Source of the DNA: Sinorhizobium fredii
GTDB lineage: Bacteria; Pseudomonadota; Alphaproteobacteria; Rhizobiales; Rhizobiaceae
Direction of reading: 5' to 3'
Assembly: GCF_002944405.1 (NCBI RefSeq)
Contig: NZ_CP024310.1
Location: 496,001 to 560,000, forward strand
Length of the DNA: 64,000 nt
Shown: positions 25,640-37,255 of the stretch, piece after piece
How positions within the stretch are numbered: the first letter of the stretch is position 1
How the letters are laid out: every line of letters begins with the position of its first letter
Made by a program: the position numbers and the translations under genes
Notes under the pieces: model-generated
Told to the model about the DNA's origin: nothing
What the model saw: only the letters and a program-made list of their open reading frames with translations
Database searches by the model: none

Positions 25640-26566
25640 TTACATCCTCGGGGCCACCGCCTCGGCGGCCTCGCGGATCGTCTGCATCAGGATCGACAGC
25701 GGCAGCGACGGGATCGCGTCGGTGCGCATGGTGAGGCCCACCGGTCCCTTCGTCTCGCTGGTGTCGATCGGCAGCGCCGTCAGCAGCCCGTCGTCGATGT
25801 CGGTGGCGACGACGCCGTTCGAAATGATCCAGATGGCGTCGCTCGAACGAACGAAGGCGCGGCCGAAGGAATCGGAGACGGTTTCGATCTGGTTCGGCAG
25901 GCCGGCAATGCCGTTGGCGATCAGGAAGCGCTCGACGAACGGCCGGATGATCGAGGCACGGGTCGGCATCAGCACCGGATAGTCGCCGAGATGCGCGAAG
26001 ACCGACTGCTTGCCGGAAAGCAGCGGATGGCCAGCGCGCACGGCGAAGACCACCTGCTCGGAATAAAGATGCTCGAAGGAGAAACCGGTCATCCGGTCGG
26101 GCGCGGCGAGCCGGCCGACGACGAGGTCGAGATCGCCGACGCGGAGCTGCTCCAGGAGCACCGCATTCTCGCCGGTGACGATCTTGAGCCGGGCGTTGGT
26201 CTTCTCCTCGAGAAAGAGCGCGATCGCCCGCGGCATGATGCGCGTCGATACCGTCGGCAGCGCCCCCACGCGGATCGGCGGTCCGTCGCCGGAGCGCTCC
26301 TGCGAGACGGAATCGAGGCCCTGCCGAAGCGCCGTCAGCGCCGCGCCGGCATGGCGCAGGAAGACCTCGCCGTAGCGGGTGATCTTGATGCCGCGCCCGT
26401 CGCGCTCGAAAACCGAGACGCCCAGCACCTCCTCCAGCTCGCGGATCGTCTTGGTGACCGCCGGCTGCGTGACGTTCAAGAGATCGGCGGCCTTCACGAC
26501 GCTCTTCTGGCGCGCGACCTCGACAAAAGTCTGCAGATGGCGAAACTTGATGCGCGCGTCGATCAT
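25640..26566 (-). CDS. pcaQ: LysR-family activator of the protocatechuate operon
   Basis: A 308-residue LysR protein: N-terminal helix-turn-helix HLQTFVEVARQKSVVKAADLLNVTQPAVTKTIRELEEVLG (about 10-48) and a C-terminal periplasmic-binding-like effector domain (about 95-305). Divergent from pcaDCHGB with a matching operator between. In relatives PcaQ activates pcaD expression with beta-carboxymuconate and gamma-carboxymuconolactone as co-inducers. Confidence 0.93.
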   Translation of the reverse strand: MIDARIKFRHLQTFVEVARQKSVVKAADLLNVTQPAVTKTIRELEEVLGVSVFERDGRGIKITRYGEVFLRHAGAALTALRQGLDSVSQERSGDGPPIRVGALPTVSTRIMPRAIALFLEEKTNARLKIVTGENAVLLEQLRVGDLDLVVGRLAAPDRMTGFSFEHLYSEQVVFAVRAGHPLLSGKQSVFAHLGDYPVLMPTRASIIRPFVERFLIANGIAGLPNQIETVSDSFGRAFVRSSDAIWIISNGVVATDIDDGLLTALPIDTSETKGPVGLTMRTDAIPSLPLSILMQTIREAAEAVAPRM

Positions 26567-26573
26567 CGGAAAT

Positions 26574-26589
26574 ATAACTCAGGAGTTAA
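26574..26589. promoter_or_regulatory. PcaQ binding site
   Basis: ATAACT-CAGG-AGTTAA is an almost perfect inverted repeat matching the PcaQ box described in S. meliloti (ATAACC-N4-GGTTAA). It lies 69 bases upstream of pcaD and 7 bases from pcaQ, as expected for activation and autoregulation. Confidence 0.8.
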
Positions 26590-26658
26590 TGGATCGGCGC
26601 AAAATATCATTTTACCTAACCAGATGAAATCGCCAATTTGGTGGGGAGGAGACTTATC

Positions 26659-28633
<1,975 letters not shown>

Positions 28634-28644
28634 GGGAGGGAACG

Positions 28645-29259
28645 ATGGTTCAGAATCTGGGCTACCTGAAGGAAACCGCCTCGCAAACGGCCGGGCCTTA
28701 CGTCCACATCGGCCTCACGCCCAATTTCGGCGGCATTTCCGGTGTGTTCGAAAGCGACCTTGGATCGGTAATGGTCAATGACAAGACGCTTGGGCAACGC
28801 ATCGCCGTGACCGGGCGGGTAATCGACGGCGCCGGCGCGCCGCTCAAGGACGCGCTGATCGAAATCTGGCAGGCGGATGCCGCGGGCCTCTACAATTCTC
28901 CTTCGGAACTGCGCGGCGCCGCCGACCCAAATTTCACCGGCTGGGGCCGCTCTCCGACGAGCGCCGAGGACGGCACCTTCATTTTCGAGACCGTCAAGCC
29001 CGGCCGCGTCCCGTTCAGGGACGGCCGCCTGATGGCGCCGCACATGAGCGTCTGGATCGTGGCGCGCGGCATCAATATCGGGCTGCACACGCGGATGTAT
29101 TTCCCGGACGAGGCGGCGGCGAACGCCGAGGATCCGCTGCTTCAGCGGATCGAGCATCGCCATCGCGCTGAAACGCTTGTCGCCGGCGGCCAGGCGCCTA
29201 ATTATGTTTTCGACATTCATCTCCAGGGGGAGAAGGAGACGGTCTTCCTGGATATCTGA
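28645..29259 (+). CDS. pcaG: Protocatechuate 3,4-dioxygenase alpha subunit
   Basis: A 204-residue partner of PcaH with the same fold: SQTAGPYVHIGLTPNFGG, ALIEIWQADAAGLYNSPSE, FTGWGRSPT and APHMSVWIVARGINIGLHTRMYF. In this subunit the iron-ligand histidines are lacking (HMSVW instead of HIHF), as normal for alpha subunits. Start ATG 28645 follows GAGGGAGGGAACG, 11 bases after pcaH. Confidence 0.93.
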   Translation: MVQNLGYLKETASQTAGPYVHIGLTPNFGGISGVFESDLGSVMVNDKTLGQRIAVTGRVIDGAGAPLKDALIEIWQADAAGLYNSPSELRGAADPNFTGWGRSPTSAEDGTFIFETVKPGRVPFRDGRLMAPHMSVWIVARGINIGLHTRMYFPDEAAANAEDPLLQRIEHRHRAETLVAGGQAPNYVFDIHLQGEKETVFLDI

Positions 29260-29338
29260 TCATTGGCGACTCATCCCGCGTTGCCGCGCGCTTGTCGGCT
29301 CCCCTGGTTCAGGGGAAGCCAGATCCAGGAGACGTGGA

Positions 29339-30394
29339 ATGACCTACTCGGCCTTTGATCACCCCTATCTGTCCGGCCTGCTTGGTGACGAAGCGGTAGC
29401 GGCTGAGTTTTCCGCGGCCGCGGATATCCGCGCCATGCTCGCCTTCGAGGCGGCTCTGGCGCGGGCCGAAGCGCAGCACGGAGTGGTCCCGCATGCGGCC
29501 GCCGACCGGATAACCGAGGCATGCCGCGCCTTCTCCCCGGATGTTGCGGCCTTGCGGCGCGGAATGGCTACCGACGGCGTCGCCGTGCCGGAGCTGGTCC
29601 GTCAATTGCGGCGCGCCGTCGGCGAAGAGACAGCGGAATATGTGCACTATGGCGCCACCAGCCAGGATGTCGTCGACACCAGCCTGATGCTACGCCTGAA
29701 GGCGATCGGCGAGCTCTTCTCCGGCCGTCTCGGCGAGATTGTCACGATACTGGAGGAGGGCGTCCAGCAATGGGGCGAGCGTCCGCTGATGGGCCGCACC
29801 CGCATGCAGGCGGCCATTCCAATCACCGTAACGGACCGGATGCGGAGCTGGATCGAGCCGCTGCTCGACCACCAGGACCGGCTCGACGCGATGGATATCG
29901 ACCTGTTCGCCGTGCAATTCGGCGGTGCCGCCGGCACGCTCGACAAACTCAAGGACAAGGCGGATGCGGTCCGCGCGACGCTGGCGGAGGAACTGGCGCT
30001 GATCGACTGTCCGCAATGGCACAGCCAGCGCGCTGCGATCGCCGATTTCGCCCACCTTCTTTCGCTGATCACCGGCAGTCTCGGCAAGTTCGGCCAGGAC
30101 ATCGCCCTGATGGCGCAAACGGGCGACGAGATCGTGCTGGCCGGCGGCGGCTCGTCCTCTGCCATGTCGCACAAGCAGAACCCGGTCGCCGCCGAAGTGC
30201 TGGTGACGCTGGCGCGCTTCAATGCCACGCAAATCTCGGGCATCCACCAGGCGATGGTGCATGAGCAGGAGCGTTCCGGTTCCGCCTGGACGCTCGAATG
30301 GCTGCTCCTGCCGCAGATCGTCGGCGCGACCGCGGCCGCACTGAGGCTTGCCGCGGAACTTGCCGGCAATATCAAGCGCCTCGGCGCCGCCTGA
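29339..30394 (+). CDS. pcaB: 3-carboxy-cis,cis-muconate cycloisomerase
   Basis: A 351-residue member of the fumarase/adenylosuccinate lyase superfamily; the signature GGSSSAMSHKQNPVAAE holds the catalytic serine loop, and VHYGATSQDVVDTS the proton-transfer region. It cyclises beta-carboxymuconate to gamma-carboxymuconolactone. It is about 100 residues shorter than Pseudomonas PcaB, which is common in rhizobia. Start at 29339 follows CAGGAGACGTGG. Last gene of pcaDCHGB. Confidence 0.92.
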   Translation: MTYSAFDHPYLSGLLGDEAVAAEFSAAADIRAMLAFEAALARAEAQHGVVPHAAADRITEACRAFSPDVAALRRGMATDGVAVPELVRQLRRAVGEETAEYVHYGATSQDVVDTSLMLRLKAIGELFSGRLGEIVTILEEGVQQWGERPLMGRTRMQAAIPITVTDRMRSWIEPLLDHQDRLDAMDIDLFAVQFGGAAGTLDKLKDKADAVRATLAEELALIDCPQWHSQRAAIADFAHLLSLITGSLGKFGQDIALMAQTGDEIVLAGGGSSSAMSHKQNPVAAEVLVTLARFNATQISGIHQAMVHEQERSGSAWTLEWLLLPQIVGATAAALRLAAELAGNIKRLGAA

Positions 30395-30398
30395 TTGT

Positions 30399-30435
30399 CA
30401 AAAAGGTCCGGGCCGCTTCCTGCGAAGCGGCCCGG
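30399..30435 (-). terminator. Strong hairpin terminator between pcaB and the convergent gene
   Basis: CCGGGCCGCTTC (30408-30419), loop CTGC, GAAGCGGCCCGG (30424-30435): a perfect 12-bp stem. On the minus strand it is followed by CCTTTTTG, giving a good terminator for the secreted-protein gene; it may also stop pcaB transcripts from the other side. Confidence 0.75.
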
Positions 30436-30469
30436 CTACTAGTGGCGAGACTTGAGCGGTGTCGGACGG

Positions 30470-30916
30470 TCACGCCGACCGGGCAATTTGCCAGTCGAGC
30501 CGGCGGACGTCCTTCTGCAATTGGGCATAGGACGGGCCCGGTATCCTGCCGTTATGCATCGCCGCCACCTCGGTTGCGTCGGCGCGGATGTTGCTCTCCT
30601 CGCGGCGCAGCCTGTTGAAGGCGACGGAACTCAGCTTGCCGGAGGCGCGCTCCGCATCCATGCGATGATTGGCGGCGCGAAGTTCGTGGAGGATCGCGGC
30701 AAGCCGCGGCTGCTGAACGACGATGGCGGAGGTCATCGGCCGGGCGTCCGAGGCGGGCGGGGCTACGTCGTCGTTGCCGAATATGCCCCGGTAATAGTCG
30801 CCGTTCTCGGGACCGGTTGAGTTTGGACCTTCCTGCCGCCCGGCAGCGAAGGCGCCGCCTATGGCGAGCGAGAGAGTGAGGGCGGCGATTGCGGATGTCT
30901 TGATGAGCGAGCGCAT
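30470..30916 (-). CDS. Secreted protein of unknown function
   Basis: A 148-residue protein with a clear signal peptide (MRSLIKTSAIAALTLSLAIGGAFA, cleavage about 24). The mature part begins polar and Pro/Asp-rich, then becomes helical and charged (RLAAILHELRAANHRMDAERASGKLSSVAFNRLRREESNIRADATEVA), suggesting a short periplasmic coiled coil. The start follows AAGGAGACGCAAAG. Monocistronic, with a downstream terminator. No family recognised. Confidence 0.75.
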   Translation of the reverse strand: MRSLIKTSAIAALTLSLAIGGAFAAGRQEGPNSTGPENGDYYRGIFGNDDVAPPASDARPMTSAIVVQQPRLAAILHELRAANHRMDAERASGKLSSVAFNRLRREESNIRADATEVAAMHNGRIPGPSYAQLQKDVRRLDWQIARSA

Positions 30917-31311
30917 CTTTGCGTCTCCTTGAACTTGAGGAAGCGGAGCGCTTCCGACCGGGGCTGTCTCATACCGTCGTGTCGCGACCCTTTCGATCGC
31001 CGGCAGTATTCAGCCTCGAGTAAAGGAATAGGCCAGGAGACGGCGTAAGTCACATTAACAATAAATAAAGTTCTGCTAGCATTCTTTGACATAGTTTTGT
31101 CCAATTCCGGACGGGTGCAGCGTAAAATGGCGAGAAACTATTAAGGGAATAAATGTTCTGTAGGTCGATGTCCCCCCAGTAACTATGGTGCCGACCGGCG
31201 TTCATGAACTATCTGTAATATTTCAGGCGTGCCGTCCGTTCAAGGCGTTGCCCGCCGGCCAAAATTCTTAGAGCAAACGCCGATCCGGTTGAATCGTTGC
31301 TGCGGTCGCAG
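30917..31311. other. AT-richer intergenic stretch upstream of the secreted-protein gene
   Basis: No gene seen. A locally AT-rich part (31050-31220) includes ATTAACAATAAATAAAG and TATTAAGGGAATAAATG, unlike the surrounding GC-rich DNA. It presumably holds the promoter of the minus-strand secreted-protein gene. Confidence 0.35.
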
Positions 31312-31510
31312 ACACCCCCTCTGCCCTCCCCGGCATCTCCCCCACAAGGGGGAGATTGGCTGGAAACGGCGTTCTGCCCCACGCCATCCTACGTTTGCCG
31401 AAATCAAGGCACCTGCAAATTTCCATGCATGGATATTCGATGGGCGGGACATTCGTTTTGGCCGATCTCCCCCCTTGTGGGGGAGATGGCCCGGCAGGGC
31501 AGAGCGGGGT
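31312..31510. repeat. RIME-type element with inverted arms
   Basis: The left arm reads CCCCCTCTGCCCTCCCCGG then CATCTCCCCCACAAGGGGGAG (to about 31355). The right arm (from about 31465) reads GATCTCCCCCCTTGTGGGGG then AGATGGCCCGGCAGGGCAGAG, its inverse complement. About 110 unrelated bases lie between. The arrangement matches the element at 60311-60491 and is characteristic of rhizobial intergenic mosaic elements. Confidence 0.8.
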
Positions 31511-31543
31511 ATCACGCCGTTCCAATCGGATTGGATTCCGCCT

Positions 31544-31650
31544 CTAGAGCGCCGCGCGTTCATTCGAACGCGCAAAGGACGCTATAGCACTTTGAATCTA
31601 GAGCATCTTTTCTGCTTTCGGTGGTTCCACTTGAAAGCAGGATGCTCTAG
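31544..31650. repeat. CTAGAGCATC-type palindromic rhizobial repeat
   Basis: Starts CTAGAGCGCCGCGCG and ends GCAGGATGCTCTAG. The 3' half folds as CTAGAGCATCTTTTCTGCTTTC / GAAAGCAGGATGCTCTAG, a long imperfect stem; a second hairpin GCGCGTTCATTCGAACGCGC is near the start. It abuts the stop of the cyclase gene and may terminate it. Similar repeats are common between rhizobial genes. Confidence 0.6.
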
Positions 31651-33638
31651 GCGGAGCGGAGCCGCTCGCGTTCGCGTTCGTAATAGCGCTCGAGCGAGGG
31701 CAGCGCCGATTTGAGCGCGTCGAACTCAGCCGCGTCGATGCCGCCGGGGTCGCGGTACTTCGCTTCGATATAGGCGAGATGTCGGCCGAGTGCTGCCTCG
31801 GAGGCATCCTCGGCCAGCGTGAAGACCGGCGAGACCGTGTTCCGTCCCTTGACGGTGATGCGGTCGATCTCGACCACCGGGAAACTGGCGGCGGCGAGTG
31901 CGGCTGTCCGTTCGCCAAGCAGAAGCGGGATGCCGTAGTCCTTCGAGGCGCCTTCGAGGCGCGAGGCGAGGTTGACCGCATCGCCCAGCGCCGAATAGTC
32001 GAAGCGGCGGGCGGAGCCCATGTTGCCGACGACGCATTCGCCGGTATTGATGCCGATGCCGATGCGCAGCGTCTTCGGCTGCCGCCCGGCCGCGACCGCC
32101 TCGGCATCGAGCTCGGCATTGATGCGGGTGAGCGCGGCTAGCATGTCGCGGGCCGCAGCGACGGCGTGAAGGGCGTGGTCGGGATCGTCGAGCGGCGCAT
32201 TCCAGAAGGCCATCAGGCAGTCGCCGATATATTTGTCGATCGTGCCGCCCTGATTCAGCACCGCTTCCGAGAGCGGCGTCAGCAGCCGGTTGACGAGCGT
32301 CGTCAGCCCCTCCGGGTCGTCCTTCATGTCTTCCGCGATCGTCGTGAAGCCGCGAACGTCGCAGAAGAGGATCGTCAGCGTCCGTCTTTCGCCACCGAGC
32401 TTCAGTTGCGACGGGTCCTGCGCCAGCCGTTCGACGAGCGCCGGCGAGAGATACTGCGAGAAGGCGCGGGTGATCTCGCGGCGGCGGCGGCGCTCCTCGG
32501 CATAGTCGATGCCCGCCTGGCCGACGGCAACGCCGAGGAAGGCGAGGGCGGGGCCGAGCGGTGAGACGAAGACATGGCCGAAGCGCATCAGGCCGTAGCT
32601 TGCGAGAACGATCAGCGCGAGCGCGAAGGCGCCGTAGCCGAACGTCCTCCAACTGGTCAATTTCAAGACGACAAGCGCTGCGGCCAGCGCGGCGACGAGG
32701 ATTGCCGGCATGGAAACGGGCGTGCCCGCCATTTTGATGGCGAGCCGGTGAACGAGATTGTCGTAGATAGTCGCCTGGATCTCCGCGCCGGCGACGAGGC
32801 CGCGCGAAAACACCGTGTCGGAGGTGGCGAAGGCATCGACGCCGCCCTCGGCGATCGACGGGGCGTTTTGCAAGCTCAGGCCGACGATGACGACGCGGTT
32901 GCGGAACGTGCCTTCCGGCAGGAAATTTTCCGGATCGAGCGCCTGGTAATAGGAAACGGTCGGATAGGTGCGCGCCGGGCCGAAGGTCTGGATCAGGGTC
33001 TCACCCCGCGGCGGCTCCGAGGTCATTCCGGCGACCGTCGCGAGCGTCACCGCGAAGCCGTCCGGATAGGGAGGGATTTGCCTGAGCGTACCGTCGCCGC
33101 TGAGATTGACCGAGGCGATGCCGACCTTCGCGCCTCTGTCCGTAAAGCGGGCGAGGGGTTCGGTGCGGACGAATTGTTCGGCTTGCGGCGTCTGGATCAG
33201 CGTCTGGTCGCCGGCCAGCACCACGTCGGGACCCAGGACTGCGGCGAGCGCCGCGTCGTTTCGCGGATCGGCGGCCGACTCGGCAAAGATGACGTCGAGC
33301 GCGATCGCCCGTGCGCCGGCCTTTCTCAGCGCCTCGATCAGCCGGGCGTGCAGCGCGCGAGGCCACGGCCATTGGCTGCCGATCTCAGCCATCGACGGCT
33401 CGTCGATCGCGACGATGATGGGGCTGTCCTCCGGAAGCGCGGGGCGGCCGATGATCGAGAGGTAGTCATAGGCTCTGAGATCTGCGAGCGACCAGGACCC
33501 GGTCAGCGAGGCGAGCGAGACGAGGGCAGCGACGAAGGCGGTCAAGATGGCAAGCTTTGCTCGCCGCGGGGAAAGGCGAATGCGATCGATTGCCGAGGAC
33601 ACGCGCTGACGGGTGGGCGCTGGACGCGGGGCGTTCAT
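31647..33638 (-). CDS. CHASE2-domain class III adenylate cyclase
   Basis: A 663-residue membrane cyclase. One hydrophobic helix (about 28-48), a periplasmic CHASE2 sensor (about 50-300), three further helices (about 308-328, 333-353, 357-375), then a cytoplasmic class III domain (about 418-605). Metal ligands are Asp427 (FCDVRGF) and Asp473 (KYIGD); Lys469 is the purine-binding lysine; Asn556 and Arg560 (GDAVNLASRLE) stabilise the transition state. The second base-contact position, Asp or Thr in most adenylate cyclases, is Ser549. Lys469 favours ATP, hence cAMP. Start overlaps the upstream FecR-barrel gene stop (TGATG), so the two are translationally coupled. Signal and output are unknown. 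Confidence 0.9.
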   Translation of the reverse strand: MNAPRPAPTRQRVSSAIDRIRLSPRRAKLAILTAFVAALVSLASLTGSWSLADLRAYDYLSIIGRPALPEDSPIIVAIDEPSMAEIGSQWPWPRALHARLIEALRKAGARAIALDVIFAESAADPRNDAALAAVLGPDVVLAGDQTLIQTPQAEQFVRTEPLARFTDRGAKVGIASVNLSGDGTLRQIPPYPDGFAVTLATVAGMTSEPPRGETLIQTFGPARTYPTVSYYQALDPENFLPEGTFRNRVVIVGLSLQNAPSIAEGGVDAFATSDTVFSRGLVAGAEIQATIYDNLVHRLAIKMAGTPVSMPAILVAALAAALVVLKLTSWRTFGYGAFALALIVLASYGLMRFGHVFVSPLGPALAFLGVAVGQAGIDYAEERRRRREITRAFSQYLSPALVERLAQDPSQLKLGGERRTLTILFCDVRGFTTIAEDMKDDPEGLTTLVNRLLTPLSEAVLNQGGTIDKYIGDCLMAFWNAPLDDPDHALHAVAAARDMLAALTRINAELDAEAVAAGRQPKTLRIGIGINTGECVVGNMGSARRFDYSALGDAVNLASRLEGASKDYGIPLLLGERTAALAAASFPVVEIDRITVKGRNTVSPVFTLAEDASEAALGRHLAYIEAKYRDPGGIDAAEFDALKSALPSLERYYERERERLRSA

Positions 33639-36600
33639 CAGAACCGCACTTTCACCGTACCCTTGACCGTGGGGCCCCAGCCGGGCAGGCCGTCGCTGAG
33701 CTCGAACTCCTCGTCGAGCAGGTTGAAGCCGGCGAGTTCGACCTCGATCCGCTTGTCGAAAGGCTCCCATAGGAGAGATGCGTCGAGGGTCCAGAAGTCG
33801 TCGAGGGTCGCGCCAAGGTCTGTCGTACGCTCGCCGACATAATTGGCAGCCACGGTCGTCTTAACGTTGGCGGTGTTGACCCAGGTCAGCGCCACCTGGC
33901 CGGAACTTTCAGGCAGCAAGGGCAGATCGCCGCTGCTGCCAGCCGACAGATTCTCGCTTTCGATGCGGGCCGCGGTCGCCGAGAGGCCGAGCCCGTGGCC
34001 AAGCGCCACATTGGCGGTCAACGCAACGCGGTCCACTCTGCCCTTGTCAAAATTAAAGTCGAACGGGCCGCCGACAGTGGTGAACGGGAAAGCAATGGAC
34101 CCGTTGCGGATTTCCTGGTGCTGGTAGTCGACTGCCGTGAAGAGCCAGTCGTTCCATTCGGCGTCCCATCGGAGGGCCAGCGTGTCGGCATAGCCGGAAG
34201 TGCCAATCAGGAACTGATTGGGTTGCAGCGCGACAATGCCAACGGGGGCCAGCGTGGCTGCGCCGAAATTGTAACCTTCGCGCTGAACGGCTGCGCGCAG
34301 CCAATGACCTTCGCCCGGCGCCCAGGCGATGCCGAGTTTCGGTTCGATCCGGATGTCGTTGTCGTTGACGTCCTCGATATAGCGAGCGAACAGCGCACCT
34401 TCGACCTTGAGATCGGGGGTGATCTCGTACAGGCCGTCGACATAGGCTTTGGCCACTGTTTGCACGGACGATTCATAGTCGGTTATTGTTGCTGAAGGAA
34501 ACGGCGGCGACGCGGTGAAGCTGAAATGCGTCCGGCTGTCAGACCGCACTTTCCCACCCTCTGCGCCGTAGCGCCACGTCAGGTCTCCTTCCCCGTAGGT
34601 GTGACTCAAGGCAGCAATATAACTTCGCTCTTTGGTGTCCAGATCGAGATTCGTTTCGGTGCCTGTGGCATCCACAGCAGTCAGGCTATCACCGGTTCGA
34701 ACTTCTTTGAAAAACAGAGCAGCGTTCCCGACATTGCGGTAGCCGAATGTGTGACTCCAGGCGAGACCGGAAATAAGCGCGGAAGAGTCGTCTCCGAAAC
34801 CTAGGTCCGGCGGTGTAGGCAGAACTTCCCGGGATTCATCGACATCCGCGTAGTTTGCGAAGGCGACAAAACGGTCGTCGGGAGTTGGGCTGGCCGTGAG
34901 ATAGCCGCTGCCGCCGATGATCCGCCGTTCGCGATCGATGGGCAGTCCTGCAGATTCGATCGTGTCCCGCGGCTCTTCCCACTCGAATGTACCGAAGACG
35001 GTGATCGGGAATGGAGACGCCGTAAATCCGCGGACAGCCGCTTCTCCCACCCGCCCGGTGTGATCCTTGTTGGCGATGAATCCGCCGCCGAGTTCTGCTT
35101 CAAAGAAAGGCGAGCGCAGCAAGTTGACGGTTCGCTCGCGGCTAGCGAGCATGTGCGGCTCGATCAGCAGCCCCTGCAAGAGAGCGGAGAAGCTGGTGGT
35201 GTTGGTCGTGTTGGTGATTGCGTTGGCGGCGAAGTCGTAGTTGTTGAAGAATGGATTGACGCTGCCGCGCACCGCCTGGTCGACGTAGCTCGCGCCGGTG
35301 AACGGGTCGAACACGGCATCGCCGTAATATTGGCCCCAGGCGTCGAGGCCTTGCAGGCGGAAGGCGTCGTTGAGCGTCGAGCCGGCCTCCTGGTTGGCGC
35401 CGAGCGCCGCTGTGTCGCCGCCGCGCGCCCGGGTGCGGCGCATCGCTTCCTGGGCGTTGCGGATGGCGGCGTCTGCGTCATAGGCGTCGATGGCGATAGC
35501 GGTTCGGACCGTCGCCACGACGGGATCGTTCGGATCCAGCCTATCGGCATTGTCGAGCGCCTGTCCGGCCGGAACCCGGTCGTGCTTTTCATAATGGGCG
35601 GCCGCAAGCAGGAGCTGGGCGTTGGAATAGGCGGGATTGGCCGTCGAGCCGGCGAGCAGGTCTTCGACCGCCTTATCGACCTCGCCGTTCTGCAGGTGAT
35701 AGCGCCCGCGCGCTACAAGCGCCACGTCGAACGAGGGGTCCACGGAGAGCGCAGTGTCGATTTCGCGTTTCGCTTCGGCCATCCGCATCTCATCCATGTA
35801 TTGGATGGCGAGGTTTGCATGAGCGACGGGATCGAGAGGGTCCAGCGCGATCGCTTCCTTGAATGCGACGTCGGCGGCGCGGTTGTCGCCGCGCTCACCC
35901 TGGAGGAGCCCCAACGAATTCCAGATGGAGGATGAACCCGGGGCCGTCTTCAATGCCTTGTTGAGATCGGCAAATGCGCCTTCGAGATCGTTTTCGATGT
36001 GGTAGCGGTAATGGGCGCGGGCCTCGAGCGCGGTCGGATCGTCCGGATCGATCGAAAGTGCGCGTTCGACGCCATCGCGAAGTTCGTCTCTATCGTCGAG
36101 CAAGAGGGCGAGCTGGGCGCGGGCCGCCGGCAAGGTCGGGTCGTCGGGGTATCTCCGCTCGGCCTTCTTGATCACCGCGATGGCTGCGGGGATGTCTTCC
36201 CGGAAACCAGCGGTCCAGGCCTGCGCCATTCCAGCATAACGGCCCGCCGCGGCGCGTGGGGGTGTCTCTACACGATCGGGGTCCGCAAGACCGCGGGCAA
36301 AATATCCCCCGTAGGCTGCTATGGTCCGGCGGCTCGGGTCGAGCCCCCGTTCGGCTTCCGCGAATAGCCGTGCTGCCTCCCGATATTGATTTGCGGAGCC
36401 GGCGATCAGCGCCCGGATGAGTTTGGCGCGCGCGAGCTGAGAGCCGGTCAGGCCATGCCTGTCTGCCTCCGAGAGTACCGCCTGAGCCTTCTGACGGCCG
36501 TTGAGGGCTAGATAGATCTCGGCAAGGCCGAGCCAATCCTCGGCGGATCGGGAGGCATTGGGCTGCGTCTCGATCCGCGCGCGTTCCCGACGCATCTCCG

Positions 36601-37255
36601 GAACACTGAGCGGTGTCGCGGGCATCCAGGCGAAGGCATTTCGAAGCGACAGATGGAACAGCATCTGCTCGCGGTCCTTCGGCGTGACGATGACGATCTT
36701 GGCGGGCGCGCTGCCGATTGCGGCGACGGCACCTTCGCCCTGCTTCACCCTCACGCTGCCATAGGCGTTCTTGAGCTCGACGACACCTTCGAGGACGGTG
36801 AGCGACGTCTTGCCGTCGCCGCCGACAGTCATCGTCCAGTCGGTGCCGCGGATGGCGGCGGCCGCGGCGGGCGTGTCGATGACCAGGCCTTCGCCGCCGC
36901 GTTCGGCGCGAGCCCAGATCGACCCGGATTGAAGTTCGAGGTTCGTATTGCCTCCGCCGATCTGCTTGACCCGCAAGGCAGTGTTCCGTCCGAGCCGGAT
37001 CTGCGTGTGGTCGCGAAAGAGCACGGCGAGCGCGCCGGTGGCGTTGGTGCGTAGCACGTCGCCGGCAATCAGGTCTTGGGCGAGGTCGACGAACCGCCAA
37101 TTAGATACATCGACGAAGCGCACCTCCTCGCCGGACTTGCGGGCAATAACCGATCCTGCCGCGGGCTGATGCCGCGGCACCGGCTCGGCAAACGCGAGCG
37201 ATGGCGCAAAGAGCGCCATTGCGGTCAGCAATGCCCCCGTTCTTCTTCGCCGCAT
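33638..37255 (-). CDS. FecR-domain / TPR / outer-membrane beta-barrel protein
   Basis: A 1205-residue envelope protein. The signal peptide ends near LAFAEP (about 24). A FecR domain (about 33-165) shows IAGDVLRTNATGALAVLFRDHTQIRLG, LQSGSIWAR and AAIRGTDWTMTV. TPR-type helical repeats run about 235-600 (for example IWNSLGLLQGERGDNRAADVAFKEAIALDPLDPVAHANLAIQYMDE). The last 560 residues are beta-barrel-like, with alternating aromatic strands and a terminal Phe (VKGTVKVRF), the BAM signature. No TonB box or plug is evident. Periplasmic FecR and TPR parts anchored by a barrel, coupled to a CHASE2 cyclase, suggest an envelope sensor or scaffold; that role is inference. Confidence 0.82.
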   Translation of the reverse strand: MRRRRTGALLTAMALFAPSLAFAEPVPRHQPAAGSVIARKSGEEVRFVDVSNWRFVDLAQDLIAGDVLRTNATGALAVLFRDHTQIRLGRNTALRVKQIGGGNTNLELQSGSIWARAERGGEGLVIDTPAAAAAIRGTDWTMTVGGDGKTSLTVLEGVVELKNAYGSVRVKQGEGAVAAIGSAPAKIVIVTPKDREQMLFHLSLRNAFAWMPATPLSVPEMRRERARIETQPNASRSAEDWLGLAEIYLALNGRQKAQAVLSEADRHGLTGSQLARAKLIRALIAGSANQYREAARLFAEAERGLDPSRRTIAAYGGYFARGLADPDRVETPPRAAAGRYAGMAQAWTAGFREDIPAAIAVIKKAERRYPDDPTLPAARAQLALLLDDRDELRDGVERALSIDPDDPTALEARAHYRYHIENDLEGAFADLNKALKTAPGSSSIWNSLGLLQGERGDNRAADVAFKEAIALDPLDPVAHANLAIQYMDEMRMAEAKREIDTALSVDPSFDVALVARGRYHLQNGEVDKAVEDLLAGSTANPAYSNAQLLLAAAHYEKHDRVPAGQALDNADRLDPNDPVVATVRTAIAIDAYDADAAIRNAQEAMRRTRARGGDTAALGANQEAGSTLNDAFRLQGLDAWGQYYGDAVFDPFTGASYVDQAVRGSVNPFFNNYDFAANAITNTTNTTSFSALLQGLLIEPHMLASRERTVNLLRSPFFEAELGGGFIANKDHTGRVGEAAVRGFTASPFPITVFGTFEWEEPRDTIESAGLPIDRERRIIGGSGYLTASPTPDDRFVAFANYADVDESREVLPTPPDLGFGDDSSALISGLAWSHTFGYRNVGNAALFFKEVRTGDSLTAVDATGTETNLDLDTKERSYIAALSHTYGEGDLTWRYGAEGGKVRSDSRTHFSFTASPPFPSATITDYESSVQTVAKAYVDGLYEITPDLKVEGALFARYIEDVNDNDIRIEPKLGIAWAPGEGHWLRAAVQREGYNFGAATLAPVGIVALQPNQFLIGTSGYADTLALRWDAEWNDWLFTAVDYQHQEIRNGSIAFPFTTVGGPFDFNFDKGRVDRVALTANVALGHGLGLSATAARIESENLSAGSSGDLPLLPESSGQVALTWVNTANVKTTVAANYVGERTTDLGATLDDFWTLDASLLWEPFDKRIEVELAGFNLLDEEFELSDGLPGWGPTVKGTVKVRF

